A stretch of DNA of 64,000 nucleotides from Thiomicrorhabdus heinhorstiae (GCF_013391765.2 NZ_JACBGI020000001.1:186001-250000), one strand, 5' to 3'. Positions 1 through 9,193 are shown, counted from the stretch's first letter. Notes: generated by a model from the letters alone, not told the origin. Translations and numbers: made by a program.

Positions 1-245
1 ACTTCAAGTCCTATCTACTGGCGATTATTGCCGCAGAACAGCTGCTCAATCTTGTTCCGAAAGGCACCCACACTCACGATAAATTCATCACCCCGGCAGA
101 GTTGGATGCCATGGCGAGACAGAGTGGTTTACTACTTAAGCAGGCTGCCGGTATTGAATTCAATCCCTTACTGGAGCGCTACGGACTCAGTGATAAATTG
201 GATATTAACTATCTACTTGCATATCAAAAGCCGCTGGATATTTAA
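1..245 (+). CDS. ubiG: UbiG, ubiquinone biosynthesis O-methyltransferase (C-terminal part)
   Basis: The window opens inside this gene. The reading frame begins at base 3 and runs 80 codons to TAA at 243-245. UbiG carries out both O-methylations of ubiquinone synthesis using S-adenosylmethionine. The visible tail has the family's C-terminal pattern: a LVPKGTH motif (about 17 residues in), then KFITPAEL, a stretch ending with FNPLLERYGL, and a final DINYLLAYQK. The methyl-donor motifs lie upstream, outside the window. A different-frame 74-codon ORF at 28-252 is a shadow of this gene. The phosphatase gene follows after 31 bases, so the two are probably co-transcribed, as in the Pseudomonas ubiG-mupP-yciK cluster. 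Confidence 0.85.
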   Translation, partial: FKSYLLAIIAAEQLLNLVPKGTHTHDKFITPAELDAMARQSGLLLKQAAGIEFNPLLERYGLSDKLDINYLLAYQKPLDI

Positions 246-276
246 ATCGTAATAACTTGAAAAAAAAGAAAAAACC

Positions 277-942
277 ATGCAACTCAAATGTATTCTCTTC
301 GATCTTGACGGCACATTGCTCGACACCTCGTATGATTTCAGCTACGCCTTGAACCAAACCTGCAGCGATTTTAAGCAACCACGATTAAATTATCAGGATG
401 TCAGAAAAACCGTATCCCAAGGTGGACTGGCGATGACAAAACTGGCGTTTCCGGAATTGGACGAAGAAGAACTGGAAACTCGCCGCCAGCATTTTCTGAA
501 AATCTATTTTGAAAATATCGATCGACATACCCGACTTTTCCCGGGGCTTGAAGCAGGAATGCGGGCTTTGGCTAAGGCAGAGATTCCCTGGGGAATTATT
601 ACCAATAAACCAACTTGGTTAACTGAACGCCTATTGGAGAGTATCGAATTTCCAAGCGCTCCTAAGACTATTGTCTGTGGCGACACTCTCGCTGTAAGAA
701 AACCCGACCCGCAACCAATGTGGCTGGCGGCAGAAACTTGCGGCTTTTCGCCTGAAGAGTGTCTGTATATCGGCGACCACCCTCGCGATATTGAAGCTGG
801 TATCAATGCCAAAATGCATACTGCTGCAGCCTGGTACGGCTATCTTCCGGAAAGCGCCGGCGAATCCGACTGGCCGGCAGACCTGCATTTTGGTACACCT
901 TATGAGCTAAGTCGTTTCCTGATCAAACTTGCGGAGCAATAG
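277..942 (+). CDS. HAD-superfamily phosphatase, MupP / phosphoglycolate phosphatase type
   Basis: A 221-residue HAD hydrolase of subfamily IA. Motif I is FDLDGTLLDT with the nucleophile Asp9 and the acid/base Asp11; motif II is IITNKP near residue 108; motif IV is GDHPRDIEAG near residue 168. Proteins of this type hydrolyse small phosphoesters in the cytoplasm. Its position between ubiG and a YciK-like reductase matches the Pseudomonas locus where the enzyme is MupP, which dephosphorylates N-acetylmuramate 6-phosphate in cell-wall recycling. In an autotroph, a phosphoglycolate phosphatase acting after Rubisco oxygenation would look the same at this level. The sequence alone does not separate the two roles. 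The next gene starts only 3 bases after the stop, so translation is probably coupled. Confidence 0.85.
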   Translation: MQLKCILFDLDGTLLDTSYDFSYALNQTCSDFKQPRLNYQDVRKTVSQGGLAMTKLAFPELDEEELETRRQHFLKIYFENIDRHTRLFPGLEAGMRALAKAEIPWGIITNKPTWLTERLLESIEFPSAPKTIVCGDTLAVRKPDPQPMWLAAETCGFSPEECLYIGDHPRDIEAGINAKMHTAAAWYGYLPESAGESDWPADLHFGTPYELSRFLIKLAEQ

Positions 943-945
943 TGC

Positions 946-1647
946 ATGCAACCGAAAACCTATTTAATTACCGGTGCCGCCAAAGGTCTCGGACGAGAAT
1001 TAAGCATTCAGCTATACCAGGCAGGTCACCAGCTCATTCTACTGGATAAAGAACTGAAAGCCCTCAATGCACTATACGATGAGCTCGAGGATAACGAAGA
1101 ACGTATTGCACTTTATCCAATCGATCTTCTGGGCGCCAATATCGACGACTACAAGAATATGCAGGCAATTTTAATGGAAGCTTATCCGCACGGCCTGGAC
1201 GGTGTTGTCCTGAATGCGGCGATTCTTCCGGCTTTCACGCCGATCGAACATTTCGATTTCGGTCAGTGGTATGAAGTACTGCACACCAACCTCAACGCCA
1301 ACTTTCATCTGATTCAGCAGACTCTGCCGTTATTAAGAATCTCTGAGGACGGCAAGCTCTGTGCAATCAGTGATCGAGCAATTCATGAAATGCCGGCCTA
1401 TTACGGGGCCTACGGTGTAGCCAAGGCAGGACTGGAACAGTTAATGCGGACGGTCGCCACGGAAAACGGAGCTTCGAATATCGCTTTCTATCTGGCACAA
1501 CTGCCTGCGTTTGCTACTGAAAGTCGTGGGCGACTCTACCCGGGTGAAAATCCGTATGAGTTAACCAGCGCGGCGGCGGTAGCGGAGTCTATTTATAAAG
1601 CCTTGCTCGAGGATGACTGCGGAGAATGGATTGAAAAGCTTCACTGA
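946..1647 (+). CDS. yciK: YciK-like short-chain dehydrogenase/reductase
   Basis: A 233-residue classical SDR. The N-terminus carries the nucleotide-binding TGAAKGLGRE loop (residues 9-18), an LNAAI motif near residue 89 and the catalytic Tyr156-x3-Lys160 pair in the YGAYGVAK segment. The family uses NAD(P)H; the physiological substrate of YciK-type proteins is not known. It is the third gene of the ubiG-phosphatase-yciK cluster, with only 3 bases between it and the phosphatase. The C-terminus ends in a hairpin sequence that may terminate the unit. The family assignment is firm; the symbol rests on similarity and on gene order. Confidence 0.75.
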   Translation: MQPKTYLITGAAKGLGRELSIQLYQAGHQLILLDKELKALNALYDELEDNEERIALYPIDLLGANIDDYKNMQAILMEAYPHGLDGVVLNAAILPAFTPIEHFDFGQWYEVLHTNLNANFHLIQQTLPLLRISEDGKLCAISDRAIHEMPAYYGAYGVAKAGLEQLMRTVATENGASNIAFYLAQLPAFATESRGRLYPGENPYELTSAAAVAESIYKALLEDDCGEWIEKLH

Positions 1648-1656
1648 GAAGCTTTC
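1633..1656. terminator. Possible convergent hairpin after yciK / yejF
   Basis: The stem AAAGCTTC / GAAGCTTT (1635-1642 and 1648-1655) has a 5-base loop and overlaps the yciK stop codon. Only a short T run follows, on the minus strand. It sits between two convergent transcription units, so a weak bidirectional terminator is plausible. Confidence 0.4.
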
Positions 1657-1695
1657 AGACGATTCCAATAAGACGACAATTGTGGATGCGATAAT

Positions 1696-3327
1696 TTAAA
1701 GAATTCGCTGTTTCACTAAGCTTGGAGCAGAATCGAGCAGCTGTCGGGTATAAGGGTGCTGCGGTCGTCCGATAACCTCTTCGACCGTTCCACTCTCGAC
1801 AATCTTGCCTTGCTGCATAACCGCCACTTTGTGGGCGATAGTCGGCACGATCGACAAATCGTGCGTTATAAACAGATACGACAGACCGTATTTCTGTTGC
1901 AATTCATCGAGTAATTTCAATACCTGAGCGCGTACCGATACGTCCAAAGCACTGGTCGGTTCATCACAAATAATCAAATCCGGTTCGACAGCCAGAGCAC
2001 GGGCGATGCCGATTCTCTGCCGTTGCCCACCGGAAAATTCGTGTGGATAGCGTTCTTTGTGCTCTGGGAACAACCCGACTTGCAGCAGCAGTTTATCGAC
2101 TCTAGCCTCTTGTTCCACAGGATCCTGCGATCCGACCTGAAGCGTTACCATCCCTTCTCGAATAATTTCCAATACCGTCATCCGCGGATTCAGCGCGGAA
2201 AACGGATCCTGAAAAATAACCTGAATCTGTTTACGATACGGACGCATATCGCGCTCTTTTAAGGAGCCCAGATCAACCCAGCCTTTTTTCTGATCCAGCC
2301 AACGAATCTGACCGTTCTTAGTGTTAACCAGACGAAGAATTGCTTGACCGATAGTGCTTTTACCGCTACCCGATTCACCCACCAGCGCCAGAGTCTCGCC
2401 TTTGGCAATTTCCAAGGTAACGCCGTCAACCGCTTTCAGATCGGCAACCTTACGTTGAAAAATACCTTTCCGCACCGGGAAATGCACTTGCAAATCATCC
2501 AGTTCCAACAGCGCCTGTTTCTGTTGCAGCACTCGCTGACGCACTTGCGGGATAGAGTCCTTCAGCAACTGTTTGGTATAGCTGTGCCGCGGACGTTCGA
2601 AAAACAGCTCTTTATGTGCCAGTTCGACCAGCTCTCCTTTACGCATTACCGCAACCGTATCGGCAATATCGTAAACCACGCCCATATCGTGCGTGATGAA
2701 CAGGATTGCCAAACCACGTTCGTCACGCAGCTGTTTCAGCAGATTCAATACCTGCGCCTGAATCGTTACATCCAAGGCGGTTGTCGGCTCATCAGCGATC
2801 AATAATTGCGGCTCACAGGCCAGAGCCATGGCGATCATTACCCGCTGCTTCTGTCCGCCTGAAAGCTGATGCGGATACCAGTTATAACGTTCGGCCGCAT
2901 CAGGGATGCCAACTTCGTTAAACAGTTCAACGACCTTTGCTTTGGCCTGCTTGGACTTCAAACCCAGATGCAATCTCAAAACCTCGGCTACCTGTTCACC
3001 GACTTTGATCACCGGATTCAGAGAGGTCATCGGTTCCTGAAAAATCATGGCAACCCGCTTTCCGCGAATCGTCTGCATTTGACGCTCGCTTTGTGCCATC
3101 AGGTCGATATCAGCCAGTCGGATGCCGCTGTCCGGGTCAATCGTCAAACCTTCTGCCAGCAGACGCATCACTGCCAAAGAAGTTAAAGACTTTCCACTCC
3201 CCGATTCACCAACCAGTGCAAAAATTTCACCCGGGTACATATCAAAGGTAATTTTCTTGACCAGATCATCCTCCCCGATGCGAATCGACAGCTGGGAAAG
3301 ACTAAGTACCGGATGATGTTTAGACAT
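1696..3327 (-). CDS. yejF: YejF-type peptide ABC transporter ATP-binding protein (two fused ABC domains)
   Basis: A 543-residue cytoplasmic ATPase made of two complete ABC cassettes in one chain. Each has a Walker A (GESGSGKS, near residues 37 and 316), a signature (LSGGQKQR and FSGGQRQR) and a Walker B (LLIADEPT and LIICDEPT). The double-cassette layout is that of YejF and other Opp/Dpp-fused ATPases. It energises the two permeases encoded just upstream. The start is supported by AGGAAA upstream of the ATG. It is the last gene of the four-gene minus-strand operon; yejE lies 19 bases upstream. Substrates of YejABEF in enterobacteria include short peptides and microcin C; the cargo here is inferred only from the family. 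Confidence 0.88.
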   Translation of the reverse strand: MSKHHPVLSLSQLSIRIGEDDLVKKITFDMYPGEIFALVGESGSGKSLTSLAVMRLLAEGLTIDPDSGIRLADIDLMAQSERQMQTIRGKRVAMIFQEPMTSLNPVIKVGEQVAEVLRLHLGLKSKQAKAKVVELFNEVGIPDAAERYNWYPHQLSGGQKQRVMIAMALACEPQLLIADEPTTALDVTIQAQVLNLLKQLRDERGLAILFITHDMGVVYDIADTVAVMRKGELVELAHKELFFERPRHSYTKQLLKDSIPQVRQRVLQQKQALLELDDLQVHFPVRKGIFQRKVADLKAVDGVTLEIAKGETLALVGESGSGKSTIGQAILRLVNTKNGQIRWLDQKKGWVDLGSLKERDMRPYRKQIQVIFQDPFSALNPRMTVLEIIREGMVTLQVGSQDPVEQEARVDKLLLQVGLFPEHKERYPHEFSGGQRQRIGIARALAVEPDLIICDEPTSALDVSVRAQVLKLLDELQQKYGLSYLFITHDLSIVPTIAHKVAVMQQGKIVESGTVEEVIGRPQHPYTRQLLDSAPSLVKQRIL

Positions 3328-3346
3328 AAAAAATTTCCTGTAACTC

Positions 3347-4729
3347 TTATGAATTGCGCGGGTTCAATACCCATTGGACCCGATCGGCGAACAGGTTAGC
3401 CGCCAAGACCAGTATAAACATGAAAATGAACGCCGATAGCAAAGACCACCAGACCATCGGTTCCCTAGCCATTTCCAAACGTGCCTGATTGATCATATTC
3501 CCCCAGCTATAGGTGGTCGGATCAACCCCGACACCGACATAGGATAGAACCGCTTCAGCAAGAACCAAACCGCTGAAATCCAACACTACCGCGATCAAAA
3601 CCAGATGCAACAGGTTTGGCAGAATATGTTTGTAAATCAGATGCATTCCGCCCATTCCGAACGCTTTGGCAGATTGAATATATTCCAATTGAGAAATCTT
3701 CAGGGTTTCGGCCCTCAACAAACGGCACAGGCCGGTCCAGCTGGTCATCCCGAGAATAAACACCAAAAACAGCAAACGCAGATCGGCGCGCTGTTCACTA
3801 CTGCCGAAATCCGCCGGATGCTGGGCAATCCACGATTGCATGACCAAGACCGCCGCTGCGATCAATAATACGCCGGGAATTGAATTTAAAGTCGTGTAAA
3901 GGTACTGGATGACATCGTCGATCCAGCCTTTGAAATAGCCGGCACTGATTCCTAAAAACAAGGCCAAAGGCAACATCACCAAAGTCGTCAAAGTTCCGAT
4001 AACCACGCCGGTACGAATACTCTTCATCGCCTGATAAAAAACATCCTCTCCGACCTTATCGGTTCCAAGCACATGATAGAAATGGCTCAAATAATACAAG
4101 ATGCTCATAACGGCAAGCAGCAAGAACAAAGTCAGATAACCCCAATTCCACGGCAGTCGCTTCGGCTTGACTCTGATATCCCGTTTAACATAGGCGCGGA
4201 CTCGAAAGTAGCCATGGAAAACAAAAACGACAAGCGTCAATAGAAAAGCCGCCAATAGAGCAATCCCCGACTTCTTAATCAGGTCTTGCCATAATACCTG
4301 GCGGTTGTCAGGATTTTCCAGATGGACTGCGGCAAATTTTAGAGGACGATACACCTGCTGTACCTGTCCATTCTCATCGTACAGAATCGAGCGGCTGTAT
4401 TCATGGGATGCAAAAGGTGCCGAGTAGGTTCTTTCCTGATTTTTAACCAGATGCCATAAGGAGAGATCCAAAGGACTGAGTACCTGATTTTCATAGCCGG
4501 CCGGTGCCCAGCGATTTTCCTGATTAAATTTAAGATGGATCGAATCCGTCAAGCCAATCAGGACATACACAGATAGAATTACAGCCGACGCCATGGCGAT
4601 CGGAGATTCGAAAATTTCCCGCCACTGCTTTCGGGCCTGTTTGGATTTTTTGATTGAGTGCAAACCGAAAACAACCGCGCCAAACAGTATCCAAATCAGC
4701 AGATCGGTCCATAAAAATACCAGGCTCAT
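3347..4729 (-). CDS. yejE: YejE-type ABC transporter permease with extended N-terminus
   Basis: A 460-residue inner-membrane permease. The C-terminal half is a normal BPD_transp_1 domain with the ATPase-contacting loop around YIQSAKAFGMGG and the segment GTDKVGEDVF before it. The N-terminal half is long: hydrophobic segments near residues 10-28, 45-63, 158-178 and 196-215 precede the transport domain, with a soluble stretch between the second and third. Enterobacterial YejE is about 340 residues, so this copy is roughly 120 longer. It overlaps the end of yejB by ATGA (4726-4729), which implies coupled translation. It pairs with YejB to form the channel for the peptide importer. Confidence 0.85.
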   Translation of the reverse strand: MSLVFLWTDLLIWILFGAVVFGLHSIKKSKQARKQWREIFESPIAMASAVILSVYVLIGLTDSIHLKFNQENRWAPAGYENQVLSPLDLSLWHLVKNQERTYSAPFASHEYSRSILYDENGQVQQVYRPLKFAAVHLENPDNRQVLWQDLIKKSGIALLAAFLLTLVVFVFHGYFRVRAYVKRDIRVKPKRLPWNWGYLTLFLLLAVMSILYYLSHFYHVLGTDKVGEDVFYQAMKSIRTGVVIGTLTTLVMLPLALFLGISAGYFKGWIDDVIQYLYTTLNSIPGVLLIAAAVLVMQSWIAQHPADFGSSEQRADLRLLFLVFILGMTSWTGLCRLLRAETLKISQLEYIQSAKAFGMGGMHLIYKHILPNLLHLVLIAVVLDFSGLVLAEAVLSYVGVGVDPTTYSWGNMINQARLEMAREPMVWWSLLSAFIFMFILVLAANLFADRVQWVLNPRNS

Positions 4730-5703
4730 CTTAAACGCACCCTTGGATCGAACCAGCTGTAGGCGATATCAGTCAGAATCAGGCCGACAATGTATAACAC
4801 CGAGCCGAGGAAAACCATCGCTTTTACAATTGAAAAATCCTGGGACTGAATGGCATCAATCGTGTAACTGCCCAACCCGGGGATTCCGAAAAAGGATTCC
4901 ATAATCAGGCTTCCCATAAACAGGGTTGGAATAACCACTACCACCCCGGTCAAAATCGGCAACATGCCGTTTTTCAATAAGTGCTTGAACAATACCTGAA
5001 TTTCGGAAAGCCCTTTAGCCCGTGCACTGCGAACGTAATCCTTATGAATTTCCTCCAGAAAAATACTTCGATACCAACGTACACCTGAGCCAACACCGGC
5101 AAGCACGCCGATAAAGACCGGCAGGATAATAAACTTCCACATGCTCCAACCGGACTCGTAGCCGGAGATAGGCACCCAGTGCAGCATTTTGCCGAACAGG
5201 ACTTGAGCGGCAATAATATAGAACAGGCCGGAGATCGACATCAGAATCACAGCAGCAACCATCGCTGCCCGATCAAGTAAACTGGCGCGGAACAAAACCA
5301 GCAGCAAGGCGACGGCAATATTGGTAAACAAGCCGATGACAAAGGTCGGCAGTGCAATCGCCAATGAAGGCCACATACGCTCTTGAATATCGGCGCTGAT
5401 TTGCCGACCACTGTCAGAACGTCCGAAATCAAATTGAAACAGCTTGGCAGACTCCTGAACAAACAGCGTATCGACCACATGATTCATTCCTTGGGCATTC
5501 TGATTATAAAACAACGGTTTGTCGTAACCGCGATCGGCTTTCCAGGCCGCAATCATTTCCGGTGTCGTCTGTTTGGCACCCAGCTGTGCTCGCGCCATAT
5601 TATCCGGTGTATTGACCCCAAAGAAGAGAGCAAAAGTAATGAAGTTGACACCGAGCAAAATCGGGATAGCGAACAACAGGCGTTTAATGATATAGGCTAA
5701 CAT
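4726..5703 (-). CDS. yejB: YejB-type ABC transporter permease
   Basis: A 325-residue inner-membrane permease starting with MLAYIIKRLLFAIPILLGVN, the usual first helix of DppB/YejB-type subunits. The ATPase-contacting loop is around YVRSARAKGLSE, and the C-terminus ends with the WFDPRVRLR motif common to the family. It forms the transport channel with the neighbouring YejE. Start and stop codons overlap by ATGA with yejA upstream (5701-5705) and with yejE downstream, so the three subunits are translated as a coupled unit. Confidence 0.88.
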   Translation of the reverse strand: MLAYIIKRLLFAIPILLGVNFITFALFFGVNTPDNMARAQLGAKQTTPEMIAAWKADRGYDKPLFYNQNAQGMNHVVDTLFVQESAKLFQFDFGRSDSGRQISADIQERMWPSLAIALPTFVIGLFTNIAVALLLVLFRASLLDRAAMVAAVILMSISGLFYIIAAQVLFGKMLHWVPISGYESGWSMWKFIILPVFIGVLAGVGSGVRWYRSIFLEEIHKDYVRSARAKGLSEIQVLFKHLLKNGMLPILTGVVVVIPTLFMGSLIMESFFGIPGLGSYTIDAIQSQDFSIVKAMVFLGSVLYIVGLILTDIAYSWFDPRVRLR

Positions 5704-7913
5704 CAGTTCACTCCCTTATCATTTACAGACAGAGTTTGATTTTGCCGCCGTTTATAGGCGTGTCGAACAGGAACCACCAATAAGATCAGTAAAATAACAG
5801 CTAAAATTAACGGCCATACAACCGGCTGGTTCCACTGTTGCAAGGCGTTTAGACGTTGTTGAACATCTACATTCTTATATTTCAAAGTATTATTCGCCAA
5901 AGGATTCGCCCACATGTTTTGCAGCCAGGCGTGATATAAAGCGAGGGATTTCGGGCTGAAGCCCCAAGCCCAGGGCGCGTCTTTACGCAGCATTTCCAGC
6001 ATTTGTTCTATAATCTCAAGACGTTCAGGACCATTTTGCAAGGTTTTCATGCGTAAAAACAGACGATCGAATTCCGGGTTGTCATAGTTGCTGCTATTGA
6101 TACCGCTGCCGTTGGTATTGATGGCGGCATTACCACCGTACAGCAAAAACAGGAAATTTTCCGGATCGGGATAGTCGGCATTCCATCCCCATGAGAACAT
6201 CTGAACCTTTGCCCCGCGAACCTTGTCCTGGAAGCGGTTGTAATCGGTGGCACGAATCACCAGCTCGATGCCGAGTTTGGCAAACTGTTTACGATACCAG
6301 TTTAACAAGGCTTTGCTGTCCGGGCCGGTTGCCGCAGTATCGTAGTAAAGTTTCAAAGACGAGCCATCACTGTCTTTCCCGTCTGGATAGCCGGCTTCCG
6401 CGAGCAAGCGTTTCGCTTCATCGATCGATTTCCGCTGCGGTCTGCCCTGTTGCCATTCATACACATAAGGGTTAACTCCGGCTTCTCCATTTTGATGTCC
6501 AAAGATTCCCGGAGGAATAGGACTTTGTGCCGCTAGACCGCGACCATTCAGGAAAATGGAGATATACTCTTCAAAATTAATGGCTATGCTGACGGCTTGT
6601 CGTAATTTACGATGCTTTTCGTCGTAGCCACCGACAACTGGATCGGCCATATTAAATCCGAAATAGAAAATCGTCGGTTCTACTTCGTTAAGAAACTGAA
6701 TCCCCTTCTCTTTCATCGCCGTAGTCAAACTCATGCTGCCGCTCGAGGAAACACTGACTGCCTGATCGAAGCTGTCTGAACCGACGCCTGAAGCATCATA
6801 ATATCCTTGCAGAAATTTGTTCCATAAAGGAACGCTTTCCTTTTCCAAAGAGTAAACCACCTCATCCAGAAACGGCAGTGGCTTACCGGCATCGGACAAT
6901 AGTGCCGGATCGGCATTTTCTGCCAAGCCATCATTGGGATAGGTCTCATGCGAGAAATTAGAATTTCTCAGTAAACGCATACGTCGGTTAGGATTATTTT
7001 CAGCTAGATAAAACGCGCCGGTCCCAACCGGATAAGTATCCAGTGTCAGGTTCTTTTCCAGTAATGGTCGTTGTTTGTAAAAACGCACAGCTTCCCATGG
7101 AATCGGAGCAAAGAAATTCATGCTCAGCCAATAAAGAAATTGCGGATAAACACCTTTAACCAGGATTTTATATCTATATTTATCAATTGCTTGAATGCCT
7201 TTTATCGACTTATCTCTTAAATCGAAAAAGGTAGTATCTTTGCTTGAACTATTTTGTTTCAGTAACTGGCTGTAAGCTGCGGTCATCTTTTCGGAAAATT
7301 CGTCCAGACCGACGATGTACTGTTTCATCGCATCCAGGATAGGAGAATGATTTTGCCGCAAAGCCATGCGCTTTATCGCATAAATATAATCATCGGCAAT
7401 CAATTCCCGAGTGGATTGATATGTAAAATCACTCGGAGAATCAATGCCGTGTAACTGCTCTGCAGTCAGATCCAGATAGCGGAAATGCCCGTTCTTCAAG
7501 AGTGCGAATGCAGGATGAGGTTGGAAACGAATAGCATGCTTTAACTCAAAATTGTATTCGCTGTAGGCGACCTGCGGATCCTCAGCACCAACTTCCTGCA
7601 AATCAGCGTTTAAATAACGTACCTCAGGCATTTTTTGGAGCGTTAAAGGTTCTAGCGTATAAGGCCTTTTTAAATAGTGGTATTGCAGTGGCGGTTCGTA
7701 AATCTGACTGATAATCGACCACTCATTGGAATTGTAGGAAATAACCGGGTCAAGATGCTTTGGCGGAGACGAAAAAGAGCTGAACAGTGTTTTCGACTCC
7801 ATCTCGCTGGAATCATAAGGAATATTCCAAATACCGAAAAATCCGGCGCTGGCTGTAACGGGAATCAGGCTCAAAAGGACACAGAATGCAATTAGATACG
7901 ATCTTAAAGACAT
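5703..7913 (-). CDS. yejA: YejA/OppA-like solute-binding protein with C-terminal membrane anchor
   Basis: An SBP_bac_5-type peptide-binding protein. I place the start at the ATG at 7913 because it opens a clear signal peptide (MSLRSYLIAF, then a hydrophobic core ending TASAG). The longer frame to 8045 would start upstream of the putative transcription start. From 7913 the protein has 736 residues, against about 600 for E. coli YejA. Family features include the PPKHLDP segment near the mature N-terminus, DEVVYSLEKES, and WGWNADYPDPENF late in the protein. The C-terminus is unusual: after WNQPVVW comes a strongly hydrophobic run of about 20 residues and then the basic tail RHAYKRRQ. This would anchor the binding protein in the inner membrane beside its permeases. 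First gene of the yej operon. Confidence 0.82.
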   Translation of the reverse strand: MSLRSYLIAFCVLLSLIPVTASAGFFGIWNIPYDSSEMESKTLFSSFSSPPKHLDPVISYNSNEWSIISQIYEPPLQYHYLKRPYTLEPLTLQKMPEVRYLNADLQEVGAEDPQVAYSEYNFELKHAIRFQPHPAFALLKNGHFRYLDLTAEQLHGIDSPSDFTYQSTRELIADDYIYAIKRMALRQNHSPILDAMKQYIVGLDEFSEKMTAAYSQLLKQNSSSKDTTFFDLRDKSIKGIQAIDKYRYKILVKGVYPQFLYWLSMNFFAPIPWEAVRFYKQRPLLEKNLTLDTYPVGTGAFYLAENNPNRRMRLLRNSNFSHETYPNDGLAENADPALLSDAGKPLPFLDEVVYSLEKESVPLWNKFLQGYYDASGVGSDSFDQAVSVSSSGSMSLTTAMKEKGIQFLNEVEPTIFYFGFNMADPVVGGYDEKHRKLRQAVSIAINFEEYISIFLNGRGLAAQSPIPPGIFGHQNGEAGVNPYVYEWQQGRPQRKSIDEAKRLLAEAGYPDGKDSDGSSLKLYYDTAATGPDSKALLNWYRKQFAKLGIELVIRATDYNRFQDKVRGAKVQMFSWGWNADYPDPENFLFLLYGGNAAINTNGSGINSSNYDNPEFDRLFLRMKTLQNGPERLEIIEQMLEMLRKDAPWAWGFSPKSLALYHAWLQNMWANPLANNTLKYKNVDVQQRLNALQQWNQPVVWPLILAVILLILLVVPVRHAYKRRQNQTLSVNDKGVN

Positions 7914-8041
7914 TCTAGCCACTTTTAAAAATCGTCCTGATGATCTTAACAAATCAAAGTGCTCCGTTTGGTTGAAAACCCGATAAGAAAAGCGAAATCC
8001 CCGTGCAGCGAATCCAAGACGGAATTTTCCCGGGAATAGGC

Positions 8042-8073
8042 GCATTATAACGAATAATTTAACGTTATAATGC
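8042..8073. promoter_or_regulatory. Divergent promoters of yejA and fabI inside a perfect inverted repeat
   Basis: GCATTATAACG (8042-8052) and its exact reverse complement CGTTATAATGC (8063-8073) are separated by 10 bases. The right arm contains TATAAT (8066-8071) reading toward fabI, and the left arm contains TATAAT on the minus strand (8049-8044) reading toward yejA. No good -35 box is visible at 16-18 bases for either. The symmetry could be a dimer operator or simply two back-to-back -10 regions. Confidence 0.6.
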
Positions 8074-8131
8074 CCCTTAAAATCGGAAGATGGCTTCCTT
8101 ATTCTAAAAACGACAACTTCGGGAGAACTCT

Positions 8132-8908
8132 ATGGGATTCCTAGCAGGAAAAAAAGCTTTAATTATTGGTGTCGCCAATAACAAATCAATCGCCTACGGT
8201 ATCGCTAAACAGATGCATGAGCAAGGCGCTGAAATCGCCTTGACTTATCAGAACGATAAACTGAAAGGTCGCGTTGAAAAAATCGCTGAAGAGCTAGGTT
8301 CATCCGTCGTACTGCCATTAGATGTCGCCGATGACGCTCAAATAGACCAGATATTTGCAGAACTAGGCAAACAATGGGATGGTTTGGATATTCTGGTTCA
8401 TTCTGTCGCTTTCGCTCCGCGCGAAGAACTTGAAGGCCGCATGATCGATGCATCTACTCGCGAAGGCTTCAAAATCGCCCACGATATTTCCGCCTATAGC
8501 TTAACGGCTTGTACTAAAGCTGCTCACGAAATGCTGAAAGCCAAAAATGGTTCCGTCTTGACGGTTTCTTATTTGGGTGCCGAGCGTGCCGTACCTAACT
8601 ACAACGTCATGGGGATCGCCAAGGCTTCTCTGGAAGCGACCGTTCGTTATTTGGCTGCCGACCTCGGACAGGAAGGTATTCGTGTTAACGCCGTTTCTGC
8701 AGGCCCGATCCGCACCCTTGCCGCGGCAGGTATTAAGGATTTCCGCAGCATGCTGGATAAAGCCGCTGCCTCTACTCCTCTACGCCGTAACGTCACGATT
8801 GAAGAAGTCGGCAACACAGCTGCATTCCTTTGCTCTGATCTGGCGTCCGGAATTACCGGTGAAATCACTTATGTAGACGGCGGCTACAACGTAACGGCAT
8901 CTAACTAA
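8132..8908 (+). CDS. fabI: Enoyl-ACP reductase FabI
   Basis: A 258-residue NADH-dependent enoyl-[acyl-carrier-protein] reductase, which performs the last reduction in each round of fatty-acid elongation. It has the FabI-specific nucleotide loop [15 protein letters not shown] (residues 11-25), SVAFAPR near residue 91, and the catalytic Tyr157-x6-Lys164 with Tyr147, matching Tyr156, Lys163 and Tyr146 of E. coli. Length is typical. The start is preceded by GGGAGAA at a suitable distance. It stands alone, divergent from the yej operon, with its own intrinsic terminator. Confidence 0.96.
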   Translation: MGFLAGKKALIIGVANNKSIAYGIAKQMHEQGAEIALTYQNDKLKGRVEKIAEELGSSVVLPLDVADDAQIDQIFAELGKQWDGLDILVHSVAFAPREELEGRMIDASTREGFKIAHDISAYSLTACTKAAHEMLKAKNGSVLTVSYLGAERAVPNYNVMGIAKASLEATVRYLAADLGQEGIRVNAVSAGPIRTLAAAGIKDFRSMLDKAAASTPLRRNVTIEEVGNTAAFLCSDLASGITGEITYVDGGYNVTASN

Positions 8909-8995
8909 AATTAGCGACTGCAAGCTTCAAACTCATTGTTAAAATTTTGCTCGATTTTGAAGCTTTCATAACGCTGATTCTCTTGCAGAAAAGAC

Positions 8996-9022
8996 ATACC
9001 AGCTTATTGCTGGTATTTTTTT
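8996..9022 (+). terminator. Intrinsic terminator after fabI
   Basis: Stem ATACCAGC / GCTGGTAT (8996-9003 and 9009-9016), loop TTATT, followed directly by six T. A second, longer-looped stem (AAGCTTCAAA at 8922-8931 with TTTGAAGCTT at 8956-8965) lies between it and fabI. Confidence 0.88.
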
Positions 9023-9083
9023 ATCCGAGATTTGATGCCACGCCAATAGATGACATCATGAAAATCCTCTGAGATAAAAAGCA

Positions 9084-9117
9084 ATGGCGTTTATAAACAA
9101 ATGGCGTTTATAAACAA
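9084..9117. repeat. Tandem 17-bp duplication
   Basis: ATGGCGTTTATAAACAA occurs twice in direct succession (9084-9100 and 9101-9117). It lies in the spacer between the fabI terminator and the tRNA terminator, with no gene across it. Confidence 0.85.
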
Positions 9118-9152
9118 AAGAAATGACGGATTTTTTACCTGAATCAGAAATG

Positions 9153-9186
9153 AAAAAAGCCACCCGGAAAATCCGAGGCGGCTTTT
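9153..9186 (-). terminator. Intrinsic terminator after the tRNA-Asp (promoter-distal copy)
   Basis: On the minus strand an AAAAGCCGCC...GGTGGCTTTTTT hairpin with one or two mismatches follows the tRNA by 7 bases and ends in a T run. Confidence 0.75.
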
Positions 9187-9193
9187 AAAATAA

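Noticed and set aside
28-252. 74-codon plus-strand ORF at the window start
   Set aside because: It overlaps the UbiG C-terminal frame, which has recognisable family sequence and starts at base 3.
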